Shown here: positions 26,909 to 40,735 of the stretch, piece by piece
Layout: each line of letters starts with the position of its first letter
Position numbering within the stretch: the first letter of the stretch is position 1
Assembly: GCA_023079485.1 (NCBI GenBank)
Contig: CM041097.1
Location: 20,877,158-20,941,157 of the forward strand
Reading direction: 5' to 3'
From: Archilochus colubris
Lineage: Eukaryota; Chordata; Aves; Apodiformes; Trochilidae
Length of the DNA stretch: 64,000 nt
Notes under the pieces: generated by a model
The model's input: the letters and a program-made list of their open reading frames with translations, nothing else
Told to the model about the DNA's origin: nothing
Databases searched by the model: none
Translations under genes and position numbers: made by a program

Positions 26909-29900
26909 CCACACAGCGCCCCGCTCTGCAAGGCACATCCGACCCGAGGTCCCAGACCACGAACTCTGCCACAGTGGTTTTACCGACATGAAAAGGAGCA
27001 AACGGGAGCCCAGCACACGGGAAGTTCTTGGCACACCGAACCCCAGGGCTACCCAGCTCAAGCTGTTGTATATTCTGCCTGGCACCAGCTTCTAAACCCG
27101 CGTGGGGAAAGCTCCAGAAGGGACGCACCTGAACGGGTCTGTCGGTTTTTTGTTAACAACTGGGGGAAAAAGAAAAAAAAAAAAACGTTCATTCTAGCAG
27201 AAGCAGCATTCCTATTCAAGGCTTTTTTCCAGTGGTTTTTCTAGTTGAGTAAGACAGAGTCGCTGGGACCCAGTGCCATGGAAATACCCAGAGAGCCGTG
27301 TCCGCCCTGAGCTCTGGCAGCAGCCCCTGAGCTGTACCCAGGCTCCCGATCCCGCTGTGTGCATCCTCTGTCCGGCTCCAGCTCCACTGATCGCTGCTCT
27401 GCACAATGAATCCTTTTGTTGATATCTTCTGTGGAGTGAATTCACGGAGATTTGATGATTCACAGTTATTCTGCCAGCTTACAAAAAATAAACGGAGCCT
27501 ATTAAACAAATAATTTACCTAGCCCTCGCAGGCACACAGAAGAGCATTCTGCGTTTCCAGCAGCCATATAAGACCTCAGAGGAGGGAGACAAAGCAGGCG
27601 CTGCCGGGGAAGCAGCATCAGGGCTGAGCAGCCATCACTGCCCAGGGCTGAGGAGCTCAGGGGAGAACGGGGATGGCTGCAGACCCGTGGGCAGAGGTGG
27701 AGCACAGGGACCACGGGGCACGAAAGGGCACTGGCCACATGAGTGGCTGTGGGCATGGTCCGGGGTGCAGGACCTGCTCCTCTGATCCCAGCGGGGAAGG
27801 CGGGGTGGGATCGGGGCAACATCAGCAGGGCAGTGTTGACACCTCCGTTAAGGACAACTGGGCAGTCTGGAAGGAAAAGAAAAAAATAAACAATTGCTGA
27901 ACTGAGACAAAGAAAAGGGATGAGGGGGCTGGGGGGATGCAGTTAATTTGGGATGAGGAATCAGGATGCTGTGCTCACTCTGCCCAAAGACGTGTCCATC
28001 CACCAGCCGTGGGTGGCCCTGCCCCTCTGGATGGAGTTGTTTGCATCACTCACCCATACCCAAAACATCCTGTGTCAAAGCATCTCTGGAACACAACCTA
28101 GCTTGATCTGAGCAGTTTCACAGCACCACTGATGGTGGGGTGGGACCCATGAGCCAGCTGGCAGCATGGCGAGTTGTTGTGTAGTAGAAAGGACAATGCA
28201 GAAGGCAGAGAGGAACCAGTCCAAATGCTGTGTGAGGGGAGGTGGCTGAGAAATATATCCAAACTTTTGCGTAGGTTTGGTGAGGAATTCTTGGTGCTGG
28301 GCAGTGTAACAGCTGGCATGGGGAAATGGAAGAGAGATCAGCGATCCATGAAGCTCCTAACGGCTGCGATAAAGGAAAATAGAAAAATATCACCAATTTG
28401 TGCAGAATGGGAACATGGCAAGATTTTTCATTGAGAGAGATTCTGTCCAGAAAACTAGATGTGTAACAGACCTCAAGAGAGGATTGGGTTGAGCTGGGCT
28501 AGGAGATGATTCCAGAGTATTCAGGTGCAGACATGGAAACAAGAAAACATTAGGACACTGAAATTGAAGAAAGGAGAAAATGGGAGTCTCTCAGGCATTT
28601 TACTGGCCATAATAAATCACCAATCAAACAAAAGGCTCAGGAGATAAACCTCAGTCTGCTACAGAGAATCCACACAATCCCCTCCATTGATGCTGGGCTC
28701 CTCTGCACCATTTGCACTAAATGTTTATCTGCTGCTCCAAAAGCACCAGTTTGGTAGTAAATCTTGTTCTACATAAAAACGCAGCTTTTTGGCAGAACTA
28801 CTCTAGTGGGAAAAAAGAATAATAACAAGCATTCTGTGAGCCAAGTGACAGTCCTGCAGTTGCTGGGCTTGGTGGGCTCTGACAGCCCCTTGCTCCCAGC
28901 CTGCAAACACCAAAGGTGGTTGTGTTCCCCGGGAAGGGGCTGGGATGCTGCCTGGGAATCACATTACACTAGATCAATCCCAGAACATTTACCTGTCTGT
29001 GTAGCATTCACAGGTATTAAGGAGAGCAAGTACCAAATATTTCTAATAACAAGCTGTTTCATAGGACAGATTTTTATTTTCTTGCTGGATTGGTTTCAAG
29101 GTGCATGGCTGCCTTTAAGTCCAAGTACAGTATCTGAGGATATTAAATATCTTTGATCAGGATAGTCCACCACTCAGGGCTGAAGGAAAAAACCCCAAAC
29201 AATCATGAGATTATACAACAGTGTCAGGATTTTCTGCTGTTCAAACATCACTAAGAATAAAGAAGCAGTGATGTCTGAAGAAAAATAATCCAATCACAAA
29301 TTAATGATATTTTATAAATATCTACATCCAAGATCATTTACGGAATTTCTTACTTAAAACAGCCTTTTAAAAGGGAGGATTATGTTCTAATTCACTTGGT
29401 GACACTTTCAACACAGAATTTTTAAATTAAGAATGGGATGGGATTTAATCATAATAAATACTTCAAGCTTGAGGCAAAGAGAAACCAACAGTAACTATGG
29501 CAACATGGTCACTCCAGTAAGGCTAATGCAGATTATTTCCAGGGCAGTAGCCTTGTGTGTGCTCAGGAAGCAGAGGTAATGTTTGCTTAAAGCAATTCCT
29601 AAATTAAGGAAAATTCTTTAGGCAGAAGCTATCTTGCTCTCTTTGTTTCCAGCTTCAGACTGTAAGTGATTCATGATATGCTTCCCATCTACACTGCTGC
29701 CTCAGGAGGCTGAGCAGCCCCTGTGTGCAGAGGCAGTGTCATCCTGCTGCCCCGAGTCAGGCAGAGCCTCTGGTGGTCCTGCAGCAGCAAGGCTTTGTGC
29801 TGGCAGGCTGGGGACAGGCTGGACACCCTGCCAGGCCTCTGATGGCACAGTTGTGGGGCTGTTTGCTGGAGCCCTTCACAGCTTTACACAAGAATTAACA

Positions 29901-32301
29901 GCTGCAGCATCGTCCACAATCACCCACCCCAGAGCAGGGCAGCTCCTGCTGCCTCACCCCAAACCTGCCTTGGTCCTTCTGCCTTCCCGAGGCTGCTGAA
30001 AGGCAGAACTCACCGTGCCAAACCCTGGTCTGATGGAGGTGGGGAGGGGGGTGACCTTGACCTGTGGAGGGCTGCAGGACCCTTTGCAGCCCCTCTGGGA
30101 GGCTGCTGCAGCTCAGTGCAGGCTGAGGAGCTGCCAGGAGACGTGTCTGGGAGCAGCCTGGCTGGGGAGATGGAGAACAGGAGAGCACTCAGCTGCAGCG
30201 GGATCATCCATGGAATAACAGCTACAAGGCACAAGCTAGGGAACCAGAATCCTTGACGGCCTGTCTGCTCTGGGCTGCACCAGAGCACTGATGTAGCTGA
30301 ACTGCTGAAAAAAGACTTCCAGATGCACGCTTCCCAGTGTAAGAACAAACTGACTGGAGACACATAATGTGGAAGCTGTTTGCACGGCACTACACCACCT
30401 TTGTTTGTTCAAACCCTACGTATATCCTGCCAGCAAAGTTCTGTTATCTTGTCGTATTAACAAGTAAGAAAACTAGCTCTGCCTTTGTGCCCTTTTTTAT
30501 CTGCATGTAGAGAAGTGCCGTCACAACTTGGCACTGACACAGCTATCATGATGCATCCTGCACCCAAAATAACTGCAGCCAAAGACAAATCTTGATTTCT
30601 GCATGCCTTAGGTTTTCCCTCTGAGATCCATAGGAGGCTGCAAGGCCTCTGACACCCCTGAGATCTTTGAGATGCTCAGGTGAAACATGTGGCATTCCTC
30701 TAGAACAGTACTGGTGTGATTCCTTCACTAGATACAGAGATGGAAGAACAGAGCAGGGGGCAGATCTAGGGAAAAAGCAGCCCCTTTCTGCCTCTGTTTC
30801 ATCTTGCATCAGGATCTCGACAGCCTGCCCACTGCGCCTGGGACCTGCACCACTGCCCAGAGCCCTGACTCTGGGGCATGGAGCTGCTTCCATCTATTAT
30901 CCAGGTTATTTGCAGCTTAGTTTCACTAATGTCACTGGTAACAAGCCTATTTTTACCAGAAGCTCTCAGCAAGGATTGTTTCTTTGCCTCCCAAACAGTT
31001 CATGTAGGAGGATGTAATTTGGCAGCCAGCATGTTCCTTTTCAGGTAAAGCATCCCAGAAGTTTGCTTTATATTTTTATTTGATGTGGGCTTCCAACAGC
31101 ACACTCATTAATAGAAAGATATCTTAAAAAATACGAGTGTAGTATCTTTTAAGTAATTAATATTCAAGAAAAAGAGCACTCTAAAAATATGAGCCCACCT
31201 GGGTACTTGTCTCTATCACTCTTACCATTTTTAAGCCATTGTAATGATGGTAGAATTTAGCAACTATGCTGGTCAATAATTCAAGTCAATGTAAGAAATG
31301 GGAATATTTACTTTTGACTAAAAGTGTGAGGCATTGTGATAAACAACTTGGCAGCAGCAGTTCTTCCCAGCAGCTGTAATTCTCCTGTGAAAGGCATTTG
31401 AGTCACAAACTACTCAGAATTTGACATAAATATGCAGGGTCAAAGTTGCACTGCCCGTTGCTTAAGCAGTTGTGAAAGGTCCCTTGCTCAGTTTCCTGCT
31501 GCAGATCTCTTACCTCTTCTCTCCTCAGGGAGATGACCAGGACAGTGCAGTCAAAGCTGAGCTCTCCTGGCTCTGCTCTGGCTGCAGATGCTGCAGGGAA
31601 AGGGCACTGAGCACCTGCTCTGGTGGCCCAGGGTGCAGGGGGTGGGGGGTGGGTGAAGGCAGCTAAAGACACCCCCAAACCTACCCACATCCTTCCTCCC
31701 TCAGAGGAACATTCAGAGCTATCCCTGCAAAAGGAGGGAGGCTCTGTTGCCCAATGCTCTTTAGGACAGGACATCACCTGCACAACACTGCCATTTGCAC
31801 ACTGATATCCAAAGTGTGCAGATCCAAGTGGGTGCTGAAGTCCCATCCATAGGAGAGGTTGAAATCCTTTGCCCTGAACTGGTAAAGGATCAGAACCTGC
31901 CAGAGCTCTGCTGCTCCTTACATTCCCACCAGCAGTAAAGCTAAATGTGCTATATTCCAAGTGGGACAGTCAGCCCCCTTCCCCTGCCTGCCCTTGCTCC
32001 CCTCTGTCTCCATTTCCCACAGGTGAGCATTGGGCTCTGAAGGTGACAATCCCACCAGCAACTCTGCAGTCACTTGTCAAACTCTGCCTTACCATCATGG
32101 GGTGATCTGAAGTGAACCCAGAGATCCAGAGTCAGCAGCCTTCTCACAGCCTGCCCTAAAAGAAATAAAGACTGTGGGGTTAGGGAAAAGAAACTGAAAA
32201 GCAGTTATTGCTTTGAAAACAATCTTAACATTCATAAATTCAGTTGACCTCTGTTACAGTCATTTAGATTATACGTTTCTGATCAGATTAGATTATACAT
32301 T

Positions 32302-32322
32302 TCTGATGCCATTGGCATCAGA
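32302..32322. repeat. Near-perfect 21-bp palindrome
   Basis: TCTGATGCCA and TGGCATCAGA are exact reverse complements separated by one T. Just upstream, TTAGATTATACxTTTCTGAT occurs twice with a period of about 22 bp, so the palindrome grows out of a short direct repeat. Confidence 0.85.
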
Positions 32323-34429
32323 TGAACTTTGCCAGAACCAAACTTGCCAAGAACTGTTTGTTTCTTTTTAAAGAATATTAAGGCTTTGCAGATTTTGGTA
32401 GAGAATGAGTTGTGGCTTAAAATACATGCTGTCCATATGCAAAAGAAATAAAGCCAAGAAATCACCAACTGGGTTTACATAAATTAATTTGATTTAATTG
32501 GTTTCTAAGGGGAAGGAGGAAAAAGCAACACAGGAATTCTTGTCAAGGGAAGGCATGATTTCTATCTGAAATCTAACACAGTTAGATTAGTAGCATTCAG
32601 TTACTGAGGGAAAAAAGAAGGCAAATCAAGAGTCAATTGACTTGCTGCAAAATTTAATATCTCGCTGTCATCTGTGTTCTTAGTGAGAGTTGCTGTAGCA
32701 ACAGACCAAAAAAAGAACTTGCACTAGAGGAGGAGCTTGCTGCTCCTTTAACAACGTCGTTTCATCATCCCTGAATTCCTGGTTGTGAATGATCAATCAC
32801 ACCCAGCAGTATCAATGGCTGCAGACACAAGGCAGGTATTAAGCCTATCACATGAAGCACTGGGTTTCAGCTCCCCTCTGCAGCTCATACTACAGCAATT
32901 TTCCCTTGCAGGATTCAGCCCATTTCCATCCCATGTGAGGTGCAGTTATTCCCCCATCCATTTACATCCCAGGGGCTCTGCACCCTGTGGATCAGGACTG
33001 CTTGTGACTACGCATCCTATAAATAAGAAGCAGCTTTTCCTACCACTTTCTGACAGAGGACACAGCCTGCACAGTAGCTCATGAGGAGGGGACGTGAGGC
33101 AGCAGGGCTCAGTGGCTCCAGGGCTCATTCCCCACAACTGATCTTCCCCAGCTGGCTGTGGCACATCCAGCTGGAGCCAAAGAAATGCTCCATCATGGCA
33201 GATGTTGGGCACTGACTTGCTTTCTGACATTTGGGTCACTGCTATTTGTTGTTTGCAATTAATTTAGTCACACATGATCTCCACTTCTCCATCTGCAACA
33301 CGAAGCCCACTAATGGCATTTTCAGGCACTTTGTGAACCAGAGCTCAGGATGGCTGAAGCCTGGACCTGCCCCAGTCAGGGTCAGAGGGAGCTTTGCCCA
33401 GGGAGGGGGGGCTCCTGCCTGCGTGCAGACCCCTTGCCCCTCCCAGCCCAGTGGGACCAGCACCCCCAGCCTGGGCAGGATGGACCCCACACATCCCTGC
33501 AACAAAACCAAGTCCCTGCACATCAAAGCACACCTACCTTGTGGGATGCTGGAGTTTATCTGCCAGCAATGCTCAGAGACCAGGGTGGATCCCCCTGCCT
33601 GTCCCAGCCCAGCCTGTTCCCAGCAGCAGGCTCCATCCTTTGGCAGCAGCAAGGGGCAGGAGGAGCATGTGGGTGGGCACGGGGCCCACTGGGACAGAAA
33701 CAGGCTCCGATCCAGGACGCTCAGGGCTTGGGCTTACCCCTGTTTCCTCATCTGTAAATGGAGCTGACACTCCTGCTTTCTTCTGGGGGTACTCTCACAC
33801 CTACTGATGCAAAGCTTGTGTGGGGCTGGGCAGCACTGCTGTCCTGCCTGCACCTGTGAGCACCAGTGACTTGATGCAGATTCAGCCTATATTTTTATAT
33901 GTTTTTCTTTTTATTTTTACATTTCACCCTGTTGCTTCTCACTCCAGCATCTTTACCTGCCCTGAGCAGTGCTGTGGCAGAGCAAGTCCCTCTGTCAGGA
34001 CATGAAGGTCTCTGGCAGCAAGCATGGCTGTGAAGAGGCCAGCGTGCCCTGGCTCCTGGACCAAACCATGAGGGTTCCACTTCTCCTGGAGCAGACTGTG
34101 AGGGTACCACAGCCCAGCACTGAAGGGGCCCAGGCTGCCATCACTCTCTGTGTGCAGGGGGAAAGCACCCGTGGCCTGTGGAGCTGTCAGGGAGAGGGCT
34201 GGATCCCTGCTCCCATCCTGGTTTGCAGTTCCTGCTGGAACGGCTCAAGTCTGTTGTGCTTGATGCAAATCATCTGCAAGAACCTGCACCAGGGTCCGGG
34301 GATGGGGAAGGGATCCCCGAGCCCCTTTGTTCAGCAGCCTCTGCCCGCTCCCACATGGCCCGGGGCTTCCAGCAGGAGAGGGGAGAGGAGAAAAGGAAAA
34401 GCCTGGGAAACTGAGAGGGCACTGTGGTG

Positions 34430-34560
34430 CCGAGACAAAGCGCTATTGTTCGGGGCCCGGAGCCGCACGGCATCACGGCAGCCCCGTCCTCTGCCAGCGG
34501 CCCCGCAGCGCACACGGCGGAGGGGAAGCTGCATGCGGGGCTTTCTGTCTGAAGTGACAG
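34430..34560. promoter_or_regulatory. Isolated GC/CpG-rich patch in the intergenic region
   Basis: About 130 bp contain a local cluster of CpG dinucleotides amid CpG-poor sequence. The patch could be a small orphan CpG island, an enhancer or the start of a non-coding transcript. Nothing else identifies it, and the overlapping open frames show no known domain. Confidence 0.3.
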
Positions 34561-35035
34561 CGATTGATGAAGGGAAAGGGGCCAAATGCAAAACACGCCT
34601 TTCAGGGAGAATCCAGCCCTCTCATTAGAGCTGAATGCAGCTGGCCAAGGGGCCTTCTCCTGGAGAAGCCCCGGGCTCCAGCCACATTCACGGCTTCATT
34701 GTGAATTCCAGCACCACGGTGTCATTTCCTGAAGCACAGAGTGGAAAGTTTTGGGGTTTTTTTAAGCACCCCTTCTCGGTAGCCCACGGCTGAGGAGGAA
34801 GCCCTTCCTCCTCTTCCTGGCTCAGCCATGCAGCTCTCCAGACCTGCACGGGGAGGGGAAGGGAAGTGGTCAGAGATTTTTATTTTTCTTTCAAGAAGGA
34901 CTGTTCACAGAGGATCTCGCTTACCTGCTTAATTATTATTATAATAGTTTCAGCTCTTAAAACAAAGGGGACCATGTTCTTGGTATGGCTTCAATGCTGC
35001 TTGAGGCAGTAAAAAGCATGGATAAAGGGGAAAAC

Positions 35036-35126
35036 ATGAGAAAGTGCAGCAAAGAGGAAAGAGATAAAAAAAGGGCAAAATATGAGAAAGTGCAGCAAAG
35101 AGGAAAGAAAGAGATAAAAATGAGAA
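35036..35126. repeat. 46-bp tandem duplication, purine-rich
   Basis: The unit beginning ATGAGAAAGTGCAGCAAAG at 35,036 recurs at 35,082 with a small AAAG expansion. Both copies are strongly purine-rich on the plus strand. Confidence 0.85.
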
Positions 35127-37468
35127 ATTTCAGTGTTACTGTGCACCTGAACACTACAGCAGGTTGGTAAATACTCGTGTTGACACAAGTAATCACACAA
35201 GGGTCACATAACACCACTCCTCTGCCCCAGCCCTACCTGCACATCCCCTCCAGCTCTGCTCCTACCCCCACAGCATCTCCTCTGCCCCAGGGGACCAGCA
35301 CATCCCCCTCACACTGCTCGAACCAGCACTGGGGCTGCCCCTGCAGCAGCAATCGTGGCCCTGCCAAGCCTGGGCCAGGGCTGTGCAGCCCTCCCCACTG
35401 CTGGTCCCTCCTCTCCTCAGCAGTGCCTGAACACAGCTTTTCTTCCCAAAGAAGAGTTTGCTGCTCTGGCCAGGTCAGGCATCTGCATTCAAAACAAGCT
35501 GCAGAAATGGTGAAACTTCACCCCAGCATCAGCAAACCACAAAGCAAACATGATTAACAGCAAAGTTTGGACAACATTAATTGTATTGTTTGATCAACAG
35601 CAACTGATGACTGATCATCCCACAACCAAATCTCTGCAAGTCCTGGGAGAGCCTGGCTGCTCCCACCCAGCTCCCTGCTGCTGGGTCAGCAACTTCAAAA
35701 CCAGATTGGAAAATCCATGATATGGAGTGGGTGAAGGCACAGGGACAGCCCAGACCTGCAGCCAGCAGCAGGCTGTGTCCTCTCTGCATTCACAGAGAAT
35801 GCAGAGTGTGGTGGGACCACACAGACAGCTGCATTTAGGGCACCACTGGAGCCTGGGTCAAAAGGCACTGAAGTCAATAGATAAACTCCCACAAATTTCA
35901 GCTGGCTTCTAGTCACTTTCAGACATATTTGCAGGAGAGCCTTTGAGAATCAAATACACTCCTTCAGCACAGAAGGCTTCTGTGGTCCCAGTCAGGCTGC
36001 TGCTGTGGTAGTAGAGCAGGGTTAACCTGCACCATGATCCAACCAGCTCTGTCCCTGTGTCGTGGGGACACAGCCCTGCCTGAACCCACTGGAGTCGTGC
36101 TAGTAGGGATGCACCTTCCCATCCAGACGAAACACTATTTACTGTTTTGGCATCAATCAAACTCTTCTGGAACAGCTGAAGCAACATAAGCATTTAGGTA
36201 ATCTCTGCTATCTCAGCATGGCTGGAACCAGACAAGTGCCCTTCCTGGGACTGCAGGAGGGCTTGATGTCTGCAGCCATTGGGTGTCACCATCCCCACAT
36301 CATGTGCCACCACCGTCTGCCAAGGGCCAGTAGACCCCATCTCATCCCAGAGCCCAGCATTGCTCCTGGCAGTTCCCTGTCACCCAGGCACCTTCGCCAG
36401 GCTGCAGCTTGGGCTGGGCTGTGGGCTCTGCTCTGGCCCCAGGAGAGGGCTCACAACCCCTGCTCCACTCACCACCATGGGGACACCAGGTCTGCCCTGG
36501 GAACAGGAACAGGAACAGCCAGATGGTGAAGAGAGGGAGCAGAGCCTTAAACCACCTCATCTGCCCAAGTCCTGACCCAGATGTCCCCGGGCTGTGCCTG
36601 CAGAAGGCTCCAGAAGTGATGGGGGGACAGCAGTCTGCTTGGATGCCTTGTTTTTAAAGCTCTGTTTTCTCCCCTTTATTCCCTGCATCACTGGGCTTTG
36701 GGTTTGAAAATCTGTGTGCATAGTGAGTCTAATTTGATTTTTATCACTTTTGTCTCCCTCTTTCCATTTTGCACACTACATTAGGCTTCTGTTCCAGTGC
36801 AGTTAAAGGCAGATTTACTGTGTGATGAGACGCTGCCTAGCAATGGCTGGCAGAGCTTCAGAGTAGAGACAAGTGTCACATCAGAGATATGCTCTTGATA
36901 AGCTGGGGAAGATTTCATAATGGGGAGACCCAGGAAAGCTGTGATTTTTAACAACAGCAGTGTTTGAGCAGGTTCTTCTGGCTGGAGAGGTCCCTGGTAC
37001 AAGGAGGGAGCGCAGTGGTGGCTGAAGCTACAGGGAGGTTCCAGAGGTTCTCACAAGAATAGCAGCCTGCTGTGCAGTCCCACATGGATATTTGGGTTCT
37101 TCCTTGCCTCTTCTTACACCCTCCATGTGCTGACTGCCTGTGCTGCTTTTGCAGCTCTGTGAAGTTGGGCAGACACTGCCTTCTGGGACACTGCTCCAAG
37201 CACTGGCACGTCAGGGATGTACATGGGGCTGCAGCAGCTCCAAAACTTGAGGAGTGAAACACCCGTGTAAAAGGGGACTCCACCACTGCTCTGCCAGCTG
37301 TCTGTGTGCCCAGAGTCACTGCAAAACGTGGCTGTCAGGACTGACTGGCAATCTCAGCACTAGCACAAACAGCAATGCAGCCTGCCTGCTCACAGGGACT
37401 CAAGGCCAGTATTACCATTTGTTTGGGAGGTAATATTTTGTGGGAATACTTTAATTTAAATTTTAAAA

Positions 37469-37490
37469 TATTTTAATTTAAATTAAAATA
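37469..37490. repeat. 22-bp perfect AT palindrome
   Basis: Bases 37,469-37,490 equal their own reverse complement and consist only of A and T. An adjacent smaller palindrome (ATTTTAAAAT) lies just to the left. A T-rich tract follows at about 37,517-37,560. Confidence 0.9.
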
Positions 37491-37615
37491 AAGGCTGGAG
37501 TGGAGAGAGAAGAGCTCTTTTTTATCTCTCTTTCTTTTTTTTTTTTCTTTTTTTATTTTTCATTTAGAATACTTCAAAGAGACATTTAGCTCTTGAGAAA
37601 GAGATAATCCTGATA

Positions 37616-37650
37616 ATCCTGTCCTGACAGAATGAAAATCAGGACAGGAT
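37616..37650. repeat. Perfect 12-bp inverted repeat with 11-nt loop
   Basis: ATCCTGTCCTGA (37,616-37,627) and TCAGGACAGGAT (37,639-37,650) are exact reverse complements around an 11-nt A-rich spacer. The first arm overlaps a local duplication of GATAATCCT. No element or RNA family is recognised. Confidence 0.85.
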
Positions 37651-40589
37651 GAGGTGAGAGGAAACAGAGGCACAAAACTGAATAGAAATCACACAGCACA
37701 TCACCAGCGGAGCCCAAAGTGGGTCCTGCTCCTCATTCCACCCACAAAAACAAGGCATACTCTGAGCTGCTGCTGGTTTAATTGCAATTTTGCTATTCTA
37801 TAGGAAGCGTCACAGTTTTCAAGGACCATCTTGTGAATTTCTAACACTTGCAGTCTGACTTGGTGTATGATATATTAAATGTCAATGAAGTCACACATAT
37901 CAGCCCACACTTGGCTCCTGTCACAAGATGCTGATGTACCTGCTCTCAGAGTATTACTTTCTCCACCTTCTCTCACACTCACTCACTTTCTCCCTAAAAT
38001 AACTCAGAAAGCACTGCTTAAATAGCTCTTTTCATGTCCTGGGCTGAAGGACTTAACCAATCCCCCCCCTCCCTTCTTTGCAAACAGGCATCCAGCCTCC
38101 TGTTCCCAGGCAGCATGTTCAGAACCACGCAGGACCTGGCAGCAGCCCCAGCCCGGGTCAGCAGCCCCCCCTCTGCTCACTGCCCAGCACCACCACCCCT
38201 CTCAGCTCATCTCTCCTCATCTCATTCTCCTTTCACTTAAAAGGATGTGTGGAGCAGGATGTTTTCAAAGAGGTTTTGTCTGGGGTTGCAGTCTCTTTTT
38301 TTCCCCAGGCAGATATGCAGATAGCCCAGAAATATTTACAGAAAAAGCCTAAATGGTGTCTCAGGCTTTAGCAGCTCCTTTCCCCTCTCCAGGGCTGAGC
38401 AGTGCAGGGCAATGCAGTCCTCCCCCAGTCGCCATCCTGGCAGTCTCTTGTTTCTGTAAGCCTTGGCATCCTTCCCATGTCCCCTCTCCCTCCTGGTCTA
38501 GGTTCTTCCCAGAGCTGTTTCACTGCCAGCTTTTGGCATCTAGCCCTTGGCATGCACAGAAGAGGAGGAAATTGAGCTGACACCAGCAGCAGCTCCTGCT
38601 GCAGCCTAGCAGTGAATATGCTGTATGCGCACGGAGCGGGGCCAGAGCAGAGGGAGCACGAGTTCTCCAGAAAATCACCCAGCAATGTCACTTGTTTCAT
38701 AACCAGCAAACTTGGGCCAGGCCGAAGAAGAACAGCATGCAAAACACTGCAGCCCTTCAAAATGCTGCAAAAGCTCTGCATCAGCACTGCAAGATTTTTG
38801 CTCTAACGTATTCTGGACAAAATCAAATCCCACTGACCCACCTGTGGCTTGCTGTTAGTGAGGTTCAGGTTTGAACACAGGGCAAGAGCTGTTGCTTCTT
38901 GCTCTCTCAGCTGTCACTTCACATCCAGAGCAGCTCCAGTTCACAGAGTATCCAGGTTAAAAAGGAAGCACCAGGTCAGCAGAAATAATGACTGACACCT
39001 CCGTACCCTCCTACGATGTGAAAGCACCAGGGAATCACCAGGCAAGGGAAGCTGTGAGCAGACTGGTGCCTTCCTGCAGTTCCCTCCTACATCCCAGTTC
39101 ACCCTACAAAACAGCTCAGACCAACTGAACACCACTTTTCATTCCCACTTGGGACCCACAGCCAGCATTCTGCAATGTAACACTGCAGGTGGTTACCCAT
39201 TGCAGCTTTCACCAAAATGCAGGAAAGTTGGACCCCTGGAAAGTATCACAGACATTAAATAAAGCACAGATGACACAAGCCCAGCCCGATCTCCAGGCAA
39301 ACTGCAAAAGCTGCAGACACACGCAGGTGTAACCACTGGAGGGACTTTTACACCCTTGGAAACAAAATCCTATAGATAGGGATTTGAGTGAATGACTTCT
39401 ATCAGCAGTAAAATGGATTAATGACTCCAAAAGGGTCATCCTCTGGCCTGTGAAACAAGTGTGATGATCCATCATGTTTCAGAATTCCAAAATAACAACT
39501 CTTGATTCCCTGGCCTCATTGTTTGTAGCTAAGACAAATGAGTGTCTGGCAGGGAAGAGATTCCCCCAAGCACAGGGTGAGGCACAAGCAAGCAACCCAG
39601 CCCTGCCAGAGGACTGGTGTCCACAGCCCAGGAGAATAATGATCTAGGAATTACTCTGATGACTGCAACTACTTCGTATGAGCCACGTCTGATGAAAAAA
39701 TTCTGCTTCTAATAGCTACGTAGTCATGGATATAGAACAAACAAATCACTGAATTGCAGGAAAACAGAGAGAAAATTTAAACCTGAAGTTTGTTCTAAAC
39801 TCCGTTCCCTGTGGAGTTGCACAACTTTCCCTGTTTCAGTTTAAAATACCTCCATAATTTAATGCCAAATAGCTGGGACTCAAGTGAAATCTGGATTCCC
39901 CACGGCTGATTTCACAGATGGAGTTTGACAATATCTAACTCAGAAGGCATCTTGCCCTCAGCCTCTTGAAAATGAGTCCTGTAGAATATGTTAGGTAATC
40001 AGTCAGATATCTGCTTAGAAAGAGCATTCATCACAGTGAAGTAATGAGTGGAATCTCATTATTACGGCACCAACAAAAATAGCAATAAGTAAATAAGGAA
40101 TAAATCAATAAAAGTAGGAGCAAATTTCAACAGCCATTTGCAAATTTGGTCCTTACCCCCTTAATATGAAATCAGACTGAGGGAAGTGTCAAAGAACAAA
40201 AGAGGATAAAACCTCAAAATAATTTACTGGAATAAAAAGAGCAGAAGGGAAAAAATAGAAGTGGATATTTAAAAAAATATACTAAATTCCATGCTTCATG
40301 GCTGAAATCAACCTAATTTGTAACAAGGATGAGGTGTTCTAGCCTGCTAAAGAATCATCCAATTCTGGTCACTGAAGTGATTTCAGTGACTTAGAGATTC
40401 AGAAATCTCAAGTAGGAGGAGACTGTTCCAGTGAGGAGACATCATCCAGGCTCAGATCAGCCTTGAACAAGGTTATTTCACTGAGGATGGGGAAAGAATT
40501 CGCTAACAGGCACACCCAGCCCACCACTGACACAAACCATTTCTGTCAAGGAAAAGACCTCTGCCATTATGTCCAGGGAACTGTTTGGG

Positions 40590-40735
40590 TTTTGTTCCTT
40601 TCTTGTTTTCATTTGTTGGTTTGTTTTGTTTTCTGGTTTTTTTTGTTTGTTTGTTGGGTGGTTTTTTTGTGGTTTGGTTTTGTTTTTTGTTTGTTTGGTT
40701 GGTTTGGTTTAATTTTGTTTTGTTTTCTAAAATAT
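40590..40735. repeat. T/G-only (TTTG)n-type low-complexity tract
   Basis: About 145 bases consist almost entirely of T and G in TTTG, TTGG and TTTTG units. The apparent open frame through it, rich in Phe, Val, Leu and Trp, is an artefact of composition. Confidence 0.9.

Noticed and set aside
28480..28530. Possible CR1 3'-end match (GGGCTAGGAGATGATTCCAGAG)
   Set aside because: Similarity to the CR1 tail motif is short and there is no flanking ORF2 or terminal repeat. It is too weak to call.
33231..33767. Three overlapping 135-178-codon plus-strand frames
   Set aside because: Coding potential in all three frames at once signals composition (CpG-poor but C/G-rich, stop-poor DNA). No domain is seen.
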